A DNA stretch of 42,208 nt from a virus: IMG/VR virus record IMGVR_UViG_3300028920_000136, positions 1 through 42,208 of that record; one strand, 5' to 3'. The notes beneath the pieces are model-generated. The model was not told the origin of the DNA. It did not search any database and was given only the letters and a program-made list of their open reading frames with translations. Shown here one piece after another: positions 25,801-33,589 of this stretch. The first letter of the stretch is position 1. Each line of letters begins with the position of its first letter. Both the position numbers and the translations under genes were made by a program.

Positions 25801-28800
25801 AGGGAAGACCCATAGTCCGATTGTCAGGAAAGACGAAAAGTATGTCTATTTTAAGGACAATTCGCAGGAGTTAAGAAATGCAAGATGGTTGAAGGGGCGG
25901 GGAGATTATTCCGAGGAACAGGGCCATCCTGTTGTGTTCATGGAAAGGTCCGGAACGGTATGGACAGCCAAGGACGATATTCCTAACGAAAACGGGCAAT
26001 ATGTTTACTGGGTCACGATCAGACAGGATAAAGGACCCTATGGTCCGACCTTTGACGAGCCATGTTACCGGTTACACACGGACACGCAACAGAAAGCGGT
26101 CTATGAGGGATACAAAGAGCTCCTTCGCCAAGCGGGGAGCAGCAACTATGGATTTAAGCCTGGAGAAATAAAGAAGATCAAAAATATTGTCAAGGAGCTG
26201 GAGGCGAAACTTCCCCAGGAACCCATAGTCGAAAAACCGGTATCGCAAGTCAAAGAATTTAAGGATATGTCCCTTCCTGAAATGGTGAAGAACTGGGATG
26301 CTGTAACCAACGGACTCAGAAAAGACATGGTCAGAATGACCTTGTATAACAAGATAAACAAGTCCCAGGACTACGGAGAGCTCCAGAAGATAATCGACCT
26401 GGCGGAAATGAGGGACATAGGTCCCGTTTTCCCGATGAAGGGCGTGGATCATGAGGAGCTTTATAAGGAATTAAGGCTCCAGATGGATTATCTACAGCGC
26501 CACGGAAAGGGAAAGTCCTCGATAGAGCCACGGAGAGGGGTATCGCCCCCCGAAGAGGGTATAAATGTATTCCCGGCGGGGGTTAGGAACGCTCCGTCGA
26601 AATCTACCGGCGATTTGGCGAAGAAATCGCCCACGGCGACCCCTGCCATAGAGGAAATACGCCCGAAGAGTAAAAAGACCGAGTCCATCAGGAAGGCGAG
26701 GCGTGATCTTTCCATGACGGGCGCCATGCAGGGCGATATTGACGGCGTATCCGTGAAGATCATAAGTAATGAAACACATCCGGACAGATATGGGCTTGAG
26801 TTTGTTATTGACGGGGTCAGGATGAACCCGAACTGGGACGCTCCGATCAACAATAACAGCCTTGCCGAAGCACCGAACAGGGCAGTAGAGGTCCTGGAAC
26901 AGCTTGAATCAGGGGAGTTATCGAAAGAATGGCTCACATCCATGAATACGGGCGGACCCGCACCGGCACCCAAAAAGGACGTGGTTTCCAGCGCCGGGAC
27001 AAGCGTCAAGGTCAAAACCCAGTCGGGACAGAATGTAGATACACAGTATATACTTCTTGATGCCGACGACCTGGTGGTTTCCCATAAGCTCAACTTCGAG
27101 CCGAACCCGGAATATCCGAAGGAGCTGCAGCCGAGGGAGCGGAACAGGGGCGCTTCACAGGTCCAGGTGGAGAGGATTCTTTCCAAGCTCGATCCTGAAA
27201 GACTGGGTCCTTCCCTCATGGCTACAGAGGGAGCTCCCATAGTAGGACCCGATCTTGTAGTGGAGTCCGGGAATGGGCGCACCCTGGCTATTCAAGCCAT
27301 GTATGACCGACATGTGACGGGAGCTATATCCAAGTATTCCGCCTGGCTCAAGGAGAATGCCGGCAGTTTTGGCATAGGAACTGGAGAGATAGGGAAGTAC
27401 AAAAAGCCCATCTTGGTCAGAAAGAGGACCAGCGATATTGACAGGGTTAAGTTCGCCCAGGCAGCCAACGAGTCGCCGATTTCCACTATGAGCGCCACGG
27501 AACAGGCGCAGCTCGATGCGAAACGCGTAACTATGGACATGCTCAAGACCTTCAATGTCAATGCCAACGGCGATATACTTAGTGGGAACAGCACCTTTAT
27601 CCAACAGTTCAGTGAACTGGTATCGGATAATGAGCTGGGACGCTTTATGGCTCCTGATGGGAAGGTTTCCCAGGAGGGTATCCAGAGGATCAGAAACGCC
27701 CTATTCTTCAAGGCTTTCGGTGATCCTTCGGCGCTGGTCCGGATGAGCGAAATGGCTGACGATAACACCAAGAACATCATCAACGGACTGGTCCAGGCGG
27801 CTCCAAGGATGGCTATGCTGCAGAGCCAGATAGAGCAAGGACAGGCTTATGATATTTCCATAGCCCAAGAAACAGTACGGGCGGTCAATGTGCTTTCTAA
27901 TCTACGCACCGAGGGGACCAAGGTCATAGACTACATCAATCAGGGGAGCCTCTTCGACGATGAACTGTCCCGGTTGGAGAAGAAGATTCTCATGTTCTTC
28001 GACGAGAACAAGAGAAGTGCCAAAAAGATAGCCAGACTCTACGATGAATTCGCCTATATTGTGGAGGGGCGAGGCGACCCCAGGACTCAAAAGATATTCG
28101 ATACCGAGGAGCCGACCCCGGAAGAGGTTTTCGAGGTCGCGCGAAAGATGGTGAGTGAAGGTGAAAAAGGCGGACAAGGTGGACTCTTCGAGGAGAGAGC
28201 CCCGGCGCAGCGTGATAAACAAGCTCTACGCGGCGACCAGGGCAAGAAAGGCGCGGGAACAGAAGAAATAGGTCCGGTGGCAATGAAGGCGTCCGGGAAC
28301 CCGCTCAGATACATGGAGCCGGACAGACCGGTGGCGGCTGCAGGAGAGAAGGTCGCGCCTATTCATATTAAGGAGATCAAGGAAAAGTTCAACGAGCTCT
28401 TCACTCCATGGAGGGAGAAGCGGCTCGGCAGGGGAATGAAGAGTGTGCTGGGATGGTATAATCCCGGCACTGATATTATCAGGACCCGGTTCAATAACGA
28501 TATAACTGTGGCTATGCACGAGCTCGGACACTTCCTTGACTTCAAGCTGGGACTCCATGATCCCATCAATGCGACCATGGCTACGGAGCTCATAAGACAC
28601 GGACTCGACACGTCCGCCCTTGGTTATTCTTCGGAGCAGATCATCATGGAGGGCGTGGCTCAGTTCTTCCAGTTCTATTCTGTCAATCCGGACCAGGCTA
28701 AGACTGAATTCCCCATGTACTATGAGAATTTCATGCGGGCGCTGAAGGCTAATCCGGAGGTCAAGTCCGACGTGGATCAGTTCGTGGAGCTGGTCAGAAG

Positions 28801-31276
28801 ATGGTACAAGCAGGACCCGCTACAGAGGCTCAAGGGCAGTATGGTCCACTCTTCCAAGGTTTCTCACCCGAACCTGACCATGAAGGACAGGGCTAACATC
28901 CTGTGGGTAGATACCTGGACAGACTGGATGGACGACAAATATCCTCTCTTGCAGGTGGACAGGACCGTCAGCAGAATCAAGAACATTGATCCGAAAACTC
29001 TGCCGGACGAGCTCTCTCCATACAACACCGCCAGGGCTTCGGTGGGAGTGCCAAAAGATGTGGAGCGTCAGATAGAAGGGCTTGAGTCTATACTGAAAAA
29101 CATTCCGGAGGAAGAAGCCTCGGATTTCCAGGCATTCCTTTCCGCTCAGACGGCAATGGATTACTGGGAGAACGGGCTGGAGCCGGGAATGGGGATCACC
29201 AAACAAGAGGCTCAGGAAATTATCGACCAGGCTCCTCAGCAGTACGCAGACCTGGCGGAAAAGATATATGACTGGTATAAGGGAGTGATGTTAAAAACCC
29301 TTGTCCCGGACATGCTCCCCAGGGTGCAGCTCGAATACTGGAGCGACAGGACCATTGATCCCGATACCGGGAAGATGAGAGGGAAATGGCCTCACTATAC
29401 CCCGGTCTTCAGGGACCTCAACGATGAAGAGGCTGTGGCTAAAGTCCTTCGTGGAAGGGGGAAGAGTTTCGTCAACATTCCTGAACCTCGCAATCTGAAG
29501 GCGAGAAAGGGCGCGGGGGACCCCGCAGCTGTAAAGCCCTTCTTCTATCCCCTGGAAATGATGGTCAAGTCCGTGATCCAGGCATATAACCTGAAAGCCC
29601 GTAACGATGTGGGTAAGGTCTTCCTGAACATAGCCAGGTTGCCGAAAATGGGCGAGGTAGCCGAGATCGTCGGAGGACCGGCGTCCCCTGCGGACTGCGT
29701 TTTTTCAGTGTGGCACGGAGGCGAGAGAAAGTTCGTCGCTACGGACCCGCTGATCTACCGGGCGGTCACGGAAATGGCGGGAGATACTGCTTTCAATAAC
29801 ATGTTATGGAAGGGTATGCAGAAAATCTCTAACCTGATGAGGAAATCCTTTACCAGATATAATCCCGCTTTCGCTGCGAAAAACCTTATCAGGGACCCCT
29901 TCGATGTGGCGCGGAACACGGACGCAAAAAATAAACTTTTATTCCAGCATCACGTTGTAGGGCTCATGAAGATACTCTCTGACGATCCCATCTTTATCGA
30001 GGCAATAGAACAGGGGGTCCTCTATTCCGGAATATCCGAGGAACTGAAGGACCTGACAAAAGGTGTCAATGAAATGTTCCACCAGGGATGGAAGGATGAA
30101 ATGCAGCACGATCTAAACCCGATGAAATGGCTCCAGATATTAGGGGAGTTTAATTCCAAGGGTGAGATCGCCCCGAAGATCGCGGAATACATGTACCTTA
30201 GACAACAGGGGGTATCCCCAAAAAGAGCAGTGGTCAAGGCACGAGAGGTCAATATCGACTTCCAGTGTCAGGGACGCCAGGCGAGGAAGGCAAACCAGGT
30301 AATTCCCTTCTTCAGCCCGGCGCTTCAGGGAATAAGAATCATGGCAAAGGTCCTGAAGGATCATCCCGTGAGGACCCTGTCCCGACTATGGCTCCTGGTG
30401 GTGGTTCCTACCGTTGCCCTGTGGTGGAAGTACAAGGACGATCCGGAGTACCAGGAAATGAGCAGAAGGAAGAGAGATAACTATTGGAATTTCAAGGTGG
30501 GGGACAAGTGGTATAGAATACCTGGACCCTTTGAAACCAAGATTCTCTTCGGAGCCGTCATAGAGAGAGCTCTGGACTACGCCTATGGCAAGGACCCGGA
30601 GGCGTTCAGAGGATTCGGCAAGGCGCTCCGGGAGAGCCTGTTGCCAGAAGTGATCCCCGGAGCCATACAGCCTTGGTGGGAGGTAGCTCAGAACTGGATC
30701 GGGTACATGGAAAGACCCATCGTTCCAAAGAGCATGGAGGGAATGCCGAAGGAACTACAGTACGGACCCTACACTTCCGACACAGCTAAGGCGCTTTCCA
30801 AGGTGATCCCCCTTTCCCCCTACGAGATAGACCATGTCTATCGAGGATACACGGGACAGCTGGGACAGGCGGTCCTTTCCACTGCGGAAGCCATAACCAA
30901 ATGGGTCAAGGGCGACGAGGATAATGCGCCCAAGAGATATGCTCACGAATTGCCCTTCATAAATTCCTTCACATCCACGCCATACAGGGGTTCGGAGAGT
31001 GTGGATCGGTTCTACGATCACCTGAAGGAGCTGGAAGAGGGACACAACGGCGCCAAGGCGCAGGGGAAGGTATATCAATACGAGGGCTTGCATAGGCAGT
31101 TCCAGAAAACCCGGCAGACCCTTTCCCTACTGTGGAAGAGCAACAACGCGATCCGGGAGCATCCGAACATGTCCTCGGAGCAGAAACGCGAAAGGATGGA
31201 CAAGTTCTATCTCCAGGCGGTCAAGATAGCCAGGGCTCAGCTGGACAGCTATTACAAGCACATGAAGCGTAAGTAG
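22856..31276 (+). CDS. Giant polyvalent protein: ddrB-ParB domain, zincin metallopeptidase, LPD38-like domain
   Basis: A 2806-residue protein, one fifth of the window. Parts in order: a charged helical start; a hydrophobic Gly/Ala-rich region near 185-275 that may touch membranes; charged linkers; two related repeats ending YVYFEDG..LKSATWLKG and YVYFKDN..LRNARWLKG (about 905-945 and 970-1016); a ddrB-like ParB domain (about 1380-1650, with VESGNGRT near 1470); a zincin protease with HELGH at 1888-1892 and a third-ligand candidate E1932 in MEGVAQFF; and an LPD38-like C-terminal domain (about 2320-2580) with NPAFAAKNLIRD and YRIPGPFETKILFG. This is the large polyvalent protein architecture of phages and conjugative elements, thought to enter the host with DNA and counter defences. 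The large reading frame is intact. Confidence 0.87.
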   Translation: MKSIEELLEEYRTEQAELNKDKSVKDLLAERRKEEVDKVNQVPGANILGGRFTGEEETPTFTKNMEALGEVWDHTGDMLSRLSSLLPVSEERARQLDLPVPMHETPERQEKPLSQAENILMEHIGGMFGLGRTLEKEKELKQAQAKYGTEMRQKKMTTEPGAPVEQEPSQPSNIASQILAHILGTGVEYMPYVMGAAPAGGLASSAIGPASGSVPAGMRILREAVRGATTLGGAELIKNVVEGGMEPEDLEKAVLIGAIADPIISESVRFIAGALKGKKIELRGKLLQEGEVPVSLNKYDQGTMKKFITEISRGNIEGARSLLSEGDADLLINLYSNSPSFKKTVIEIAKGHKMPGKVNVRIEEFMRSSGRTAPAARAQGPVAGLYEKGGLRGAQAAGRTGVQRPKYGPMEGTPGERAHAGLKAPIQEGRPDILVGGTGMSAEQELALVQRSLTKFRRAVQTTRAKGHRPSNRILERIASLEATEEQLKQRVSQGKYPDEVMEKGQEKAKKPLTGMMPQPYKEPLPPAVYDKKARVQVPEKPGEPIAVGTDQKFLHSFEGDAGIGTGGATAEALSPEEMQRLRNLNDKAKGRELYKADQVDTTGPYVVFRETKMEELSAEESRELSELREKAGDRYGSIRNPITQEERRPYNRVQYPPYQGKEEIAVPEEVTAQADRVLSGLEAQLWELGYDPVATNRHDMTTEGEKIADAINSISAGLHRLNNSKLAISRGYKRADPARAEEDETRIRKFLDIVEKEGPENAPDWLTWDGTDQKPVPPKATEKPTKAGGVVYEIYKGDEVLESGPVVSGMGAKDLAAKEKALGADGWRIKKSFTLFDGLPGESIEKGPEISDKEYIVRAHAKGVQGLGGYTDMVFQTKAEAEQNKIGQEKHSDISFAQIIERPRGTYVNHPKKGQIRIVNQDDKYVYFEDGKKALKSATWLKGQQLGPAKEPAPKKEEEIEWEGKPKGYAREHPDYIGHPKGKTHSPIVRKDEKYVYFKDNSQELRNARWLKGRGDYSEEQGHPVVFMERSGTVWTAKDDIPNENGQYVYWVTIRQDKGPYGPTFDEPCYRLHTDTQQKAVYEGYKELLRQAGSSNYGFKPGEIKKIKNIVKELEAKLPQEPIVEKPVSQVKEFKDMSLPEMVKNWDAVTNGLRKDMVRMTLYNKINKSQDYGELQKIIDLAEMRDIGPVFPMKGVDHEELYKELRLQMDYLQRHGKGKSSIEPRRGVSPPEEGINVFPAGVRNAPSKSTGDLAKKSPTATPAIEEIRPKSKKTESIRKARRDLSMTGAMQGDIDGVSVKIISNETHPDRYGLEFVIDGVRMNPNWDAPINNNSLAEAPNRAVEVLEQLESGELSKEWLTSMNTGGPAPAPKKDVVSSAGTSVKVKTQSGQNVDTQYILLDADDLVVSHKLNFEPNPEYPKELQPRERNRGASQVQVERILSKLDPERLGPSLMATEGAPIVGPDLVVESGNGRTLAIQAMYDRHVTGAISKYSAWLKENAGSFGIGTGEIGKYKKPILVRKRTSDIDRVKFAQAANESPISTMSATEQAQLDAKRVTMDMLKTFNVNANGDILSGNSTFIQQFSELVSDNELGRFMAPDGKVSQEGIQRIRNALFFKAFGDPSALVRMSEMADDNTKNIINGLVQAAPRMAMLQSQIEQGQAYDISIAQETVRAVNVLSNLRTEGTKVIDYINQGSLFDDELSRLEKKILMFFDENKRSAKKIARLYDEFAYIVEGRGDPRTQKIFDTEEPTPEEVFEVARKMVSEGEKGGQGGLFEERAPAQRDKQALRGDQGKKGAGTEEIGPVAMKASGNPLRYMEPDRPVAAAGEKVAPIHIKEIKEKFNELFTPWREKRLGRGMKSVLGWYNPGTDIIRTRFNNDITVAMHELGHFLDFKLGLHDPINATMATELIRHGLDTSALGYSSEQIIMEGVAQFFQFYSVNPDQAKTEFPMYYENFMRALKANPEVKSDVDQFVELVRRWYKQDPLQRLKGSMVHSSKVSHPNLTMKDRANILWVDTWTDWMDDKYPLLQVDRTVSRIKNIDPKTLPDELSPYNTARASVGVPKDVERQIEGLESILKNIPEEEASDFQAFLSAQTAMDYWENGLEPGMGITKQEAQEIIDQAPQQYADLAEKIYDWYKGVMLKTLVPDMLPRVQLEYWSDRTIDPDTGKMRGKWPHYTPVFRDLNDEEAVAKVLRGRGKSFVNIPEPRNLKARKGAGDPAAVKPFFYPLEMMVKSVIQAYNLKARNDVGKVFLNIARLPKMGEVAEIVGGPASPADCVFSVWHGGERKFVATDPLIYRAVTEMAGDTAFNNMLWKGMQKISNLMRKSFTRYNPAFAAKNLIRDPFDVARNTDAKNKLLFQHHVVGLMKILSDDPIFIEAIEQGVLYSGISEELKDLTKGVNEMFHQGWKDEMQHDLNPMKWLQILGEFNSKGEIAPKIAEYMYLRQQGVSPKRAVVKAREVNIDFQCQGRQARKANQVIPFFSPALQGIRIMAKVLKDHPVRTLSRLWLLVVVPTVALWWKYKDDPEYQEMSRRKRDNYWNFKVGDKWYRIPGPFETKILFGAVIERALDYAYGKDPEAFRGFGKALRESLLPEVIPGAIQPWWEVAQNWIGYMERPIVPKSMEGMPKELQYGPYTSDTAKALSKVIPLSPYEIDHVYRGYTGQLGQAVLSTAEAITKWVKGDEDNAPKRYAHELPFINSFTSTPYRGSESVDRFYDHLKELEEGHNGAKAQGKVYQYEGLHRQFQKTRQTLSLLWKSNNAIREHPNMSSEQKRERMDKFYLQAVKIARAQLDSYYKHMKRK

Positions 31277-31297
31277 AGTTTACCGTTACGTTTCATT

Positions 31298-31333
31298 AAA
31301 AGGGTGTTCACCGAAAGGTGACGCCCTTTTTTA
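31298..31333 (+). terminator. Intrinsic terminator after the giant gene
   Basis: AAAGGG pairs with CCCTTT and TCACC with GGTGA around a GAAA loop, with one small bulge, followed by TTTTTT. It separates the morphogenesis block from the lysis genes. Confidence 0.83.
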
Positions 31334-31347
31334 TTGGAGTGGTGGCG

Positions 31348-32016
31348 ATGATCCTATTAAAAAAGACGCTCCTTGTCCTGTTGATAATCCTTAATTTCTA
31401 CGGAGCAGCCGTCCAGGGAGAAACGCTGGAGAGGTTCGAGGAATGCCTGTTCGTTACCCTGGAGTTCGAGGGCGGACTGAATTCAGACCCCGACGATTCC
31501 GGGAACAGGGGATTTTCGGTCACGTTCAAGGGGATCACTTCCGGATGCCTTTCCAGGGCAAGGGAACTGGGAATAACCAATAAGACCTGCCCGTCCATGT
31601 TAAACGACGAGGAGATCAAGGAAATCTATTTCCAGATGTATTGGCTGGTGGCTCATTGTCATGAACTGCCGGAACCGCTGGATATGCTGGTCTTTGATAT
31701 GGCAGTGAACAGTGGTCCGGGAGCCGCAGCCAGGACGCTACAGAAAGCCATTAACTCTATGCTCCCAAGGGAAAAACAGATAGCCATAGACGGAGGGATC
31801 GGACCGGAAACCCTTGGAGCTATTGCATATATATCAAGTACAAGGACAGAGCAGATTCCTGACCTGGAAATCCTGGGACGCCTCTATCTATTGGAGAGAT
31901 CGAATTTCTTTGTGAGAATCAGCGTAACACGAAAACAGAACAGGAAATTCCTTCTTGGCTGGCTTCATCACAGGATATTGAGGCTCGGAGAAAAAGCTGG
32001 TCTGTGGGAGGTGTAG
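31348..32016 (+). CDS. Endolysin, GH108-like muramidase with N-terminal export segment
   Basis: A 222-residue protein. Residues 1-24 are a hydrophobic export or signal-anchor segment (ILLKKTLLVLLIILNFYG). The enzyme domain begins near 29 and has the GH108 signature: FEGGLNSDPDDSGN at 40-53, with E41 as predicted catalytic acid, then TFKGIT at 59-64. It is followed by the PG-binding-3-like half with DMAVNSGPGAAARTLQ. GH108 enzymes cleave the glycan chain of peptidoglycan. The start at 31348 is preferred because TTGGAG precedes it and the upstream codons lie in the terminator. An exported endolysin can reach the wall without a holin pore and points to a Gram-negative-type lysis scheme. Confidence 0.85.
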   Translation: MILLKKTLLVLLIILNFYGAAVQGETLERFEECLFVTLEFEGGLNSDPDDSGNRGFSVTFKGITSGCLSRARELGITNKTCPSMLNDEEIKEIYFQMYWLVAHCHELPEPLDMLVFDMAVNSGPGAAARTLQKAINSMLPREKQIAIDGGIGPETLGAIAYISSTRTEQIPDLEILGRLYLLERSNFFVRISVTRKQNRKFLLGWLHHRILRLGEKAGLWEV

Positions 32017-32019
32017 CGC

Positions 32020-32397
32020 ATGAAGAGATTGCTCATCTTGTTTCTGGTCATATTGATGATCGTGTTTATGGCAATGCCATGTTTCTCCCAGGTGATAAAC
32101 GAAGAGAACGCTGTGGAGGAGATCGCTGCTATCCTCACGTCCATCAAGGCGGAGCTGACAGACCTCAGAGTGGAGCTCCAGGGTATCCGTGTCAAGTTGG
32201 AAGAAAGGGATAAAGCTTACCAGAACGTCGCCCTGGAGCAGAAGGAACACAGCCGGGAGCTAAACTGTTTAAGACGAGAAATATCGGAGATAGAAGGCGC
32301 CTGGAAGAATTACCTGGCTGTGGGCGGAATAACAGGAGTGCTGGGGCTTGGTTTCGCGCTGTTTATTAAGAAGTATACGAAGGGGGTAGAAACATAA
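32020..32397 (+). CDS. Spanin-like lysis protein: signal peptide, coiled coil and C-terminal TM
   Basis: A 125-residue protein with an N-terminal hydrophobic export segment (1-23, ending PCFSQ), a long charged coiled coil (about 28-95) and a C-terminal TM helix (AVGGITGVLGLGFALFI) before a basic tail. An N-terminal export signal with a Cys plus a C-terminal TM recalls a single-chain (u-) spanin that links outer and inner membranes, but the lipobox is weak (AMPC). Between endolysin and holin, overlapping the holin start by one base. Alternative: a membrane-anchored lysis regulator. Confidence 0.55.
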   Translation: MKRLLILFLVILMIVFMAMPCFSQVINEENAVEEIAAILTSIKAELTDLRVELQGIRVKLEERDKAYQNVALEQKEHSRELNCLRREISEIEGAWKNYLAVGGITGVLGLGFALFIKKYTKGVET

Positions 32398-32957
32398 TGT
32401 TAGGGACAGAGGTCATAACCGCTGCCGTAGGCGGGGTCCTGGACATAGTCAAGGCGAAGGTCGGCGACCCCATCAAGGAGAAGGAGATCGAGGTCGAGGC
32501 TCTGAAGATAACCAAGAACGCAGAGATCGAGCTGGAAAAAGTGACTCAGGCAAGGCTGGAAGCTGTTAAGGCTATGTTGAATCATAAGTCGATTTTCGTT
32601 TCTGGCGCTATCCCGGCTTTCCTGTGGGTCGTGCCAATCTCCGTAGTATTCAACTGCTGGATCATGCCGGTACTGAACTATTTTGGTCCGCGGGTAATGG
32701 TGGACTTTGTCCCTGTTTCACCGGTATGGCTCCCTGCCTCTTACCTGACCGTGGTCTGTATTATAATCTCCGGTCTGTTCGGCAAGAAGGTGATAGACGG
32801 GAACGCTTGGTTCGGAAAAGACGGGACGCTTATTTCTCCGCCCAAACAGGTAGTGGAAAGCCTGGTCATTCAGGCTGCGGAAAAAGGTGAAAACGTGGAA
32901 GAAAGGTTCAATAAGTTGGTTGTCAAGTATGGAGCCAACCAGGAGGTGAAAAAGTAA
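32397..32957 (+). CDS. Holin, 3TM/GTA-type family
   Basis: A 186-residue protein: a charged helical N-terminal part, then hydrophobic segments at about 68-96 (FVSGAIPAFLWVVPISVVF) and 108-130 (WLPASYLTVVCIIISGLFG), and a charged tail. This matches the layout of the GTA_holin_3TM group, in which an amphipathic coiled-coil segment precedes the membrane helices. It would set the timing of lysis by permeabilising the inner membrane. It starts on the last base of the upstream stop codon and its own stop overlaps the next start (TAATG). Confidence 0.68.
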   Translation: MLGTEVITAAVGGVLDIVKAKVGDPIKEKEIEVEALKITKNAEIELEKVTQARLEAVKAMLNHKSIFVSGAIPAFLWVVPISVVFNCWIMPVLNYFGPRVMVDFVPVSPVWLPASYLTVVCIIISGLFGKKVIDGNAWFGKDGTLISPPKQVVESLVIQAAEKGENVEERFNKLVVKYGANQEVKK

Positions 32958-33085
32958 TGGATAAGATCAAGAAGTTTTTCAAGAATGCCCTCGGTTGTCC
33001 GGAGCTTTTTAAGAAAAACCCCAAGCTCGGCATTTTCATCGCAGTCGTAGCCATAGTTCTTATCCTGGCACTTCTGAAGGGATAG
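32957..33085 (+). CDS. Small membrane protein, 42 aa
   Basis: A 42-residue protein with a basic N-terminus (MDKIKKFFKNALGC) and one TM helix (GIFIAVVAIVLILALL), predicted N-in. It overlaps the holin stop codon (TAATG) and has AGGAGG upstream inside the holin gene. Likely a lysis accessory such as a pinholin or antiholin partner. Translation context is good, function inferred. Confidence 0.55.
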   Translation: MDKIKKFFKNALGCPELFKKNPKLGIFIAVVAIVLILALLKG

Positions 33086-33102
33086 TAAAGCCGGGGACCT
33101 TT

Positions 33103-33303
33103 ATGCACTATATCACTTGTGATATATGCGGAGAGGTTATCGCTGAGGACCCTCAAAGCGTGGAGGAGTACAGGGAAGATTCGGATTGTTGGATCGAGCT
33201 GCCAATGACTTTCCTGCGGCACAAGACATGGAACCTGTGCGAGGATTGCCAGAGGGAGATCGAGAAGAAAATCAGGGAAATGCAAAACAAAGAGGCGGGC
33301 TGA
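33103..33303 (+). CDS. Small zinc-ribbon protein, 66 aa
   Basis: A 66-residue protein with CDIC near 6-9 and CEDC near 46-49, the two knuckles of a zinc ribbon, followed by a charged helix. It is the last rightward gene of the lysis block and overlaps the left arm of the terminator. Function unknown. Confidence 0.6.
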   Translation: MHYITCDICGEVIAEDPQSVEEYREDSDCWIELPMTFLRHKTWNLCEDCQREIEKKIREMQNKEAG

Positions 33304-33319
33304 GAAAGCCCGCCTTTTT
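33294..33319 (+). terminator. Intrinsic terminator after the lysis block
   Basis: GGCGGGC (33294-33300) pairs with GCCCGCC (33308-33314), 7-base loop containing the stop codon of the preceding gene, then TTTTT. It ends late transcription before the integrase region. Confidence 0.9.
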
Positions 33320-33589
33320 GCACCCCGTCCTGGCGGAACGGGATTGAGAGAGTTCATTACTGCTGTATTCTACCACAATATAAAGCGAATGAGCCCGGTG
33401 CTGCAGCACTGGGCTCATTCAGAAAGGTGGTTCATTAACATGCAATGCAATTATACCATAAGGTGAGTTATATGACCTCAAGTTCAATATTCTCATGATA
33501 ATTTTGGATAATGGTTAAATTTACCTACACTTATCTCCGAGAATAGGTACTTTCTGACACTCAAATGATCCTCAAAAACTTGACAACTA
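33320..33589. other. Gene-free interval between lysis genes and integrase, candidate attP zone
   Basis: About 270 AT-richer bases with no gene. It contains a 34-bp near-perfect palindrome (33387-33420) flanked by GTTCATTA copies at 33352 and 33430, and AT-rich sequence up to the integrase stop. In phages with leftward serine integrases next to rightward lysis genes (for example Listeria A118-type), attP lies in this interval. The core cannot be fixed without the host attB. Confidence 0.45.
33387..33420. repeat. 34-bp inverted repeat
   Basis: Two 17-base arms (GAATGAGCCCGGTGCTG and its complement) meet with no loop, with a single G/T mismatch. No T tract follows on either side. It could be a recombinase or regulator binding site, or a transcript-end hairpin acting in both directions. 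Confidence 0.7.

Noticed and set aside
26488-27282. Minus-strand 264-residue frame inside the giant gene
   Set aside because: Antisense to a conserved domain region (ddrB-ParB) of an intact 2806-residue gene; no promoter or ribosome site and Ser/Pro/Arg-rich shadow composition.
32957-33303. Possible CRISPR or tRNA near the lysis/integrase boundary
   Set aside because: No repeat-spacer pattern and no cloverleaf with CCA-type end could be built; the hairpins there are terminators or the 34-bp palindrome.
33352-33437. GTTCATTA direct repeats flanking the palindrome as transposon target duplication
   Set aside because: The 70-base interior carries no gene or insertion-sequence ends, and an 8-base match in AT-rich DNA is easily found by chance.
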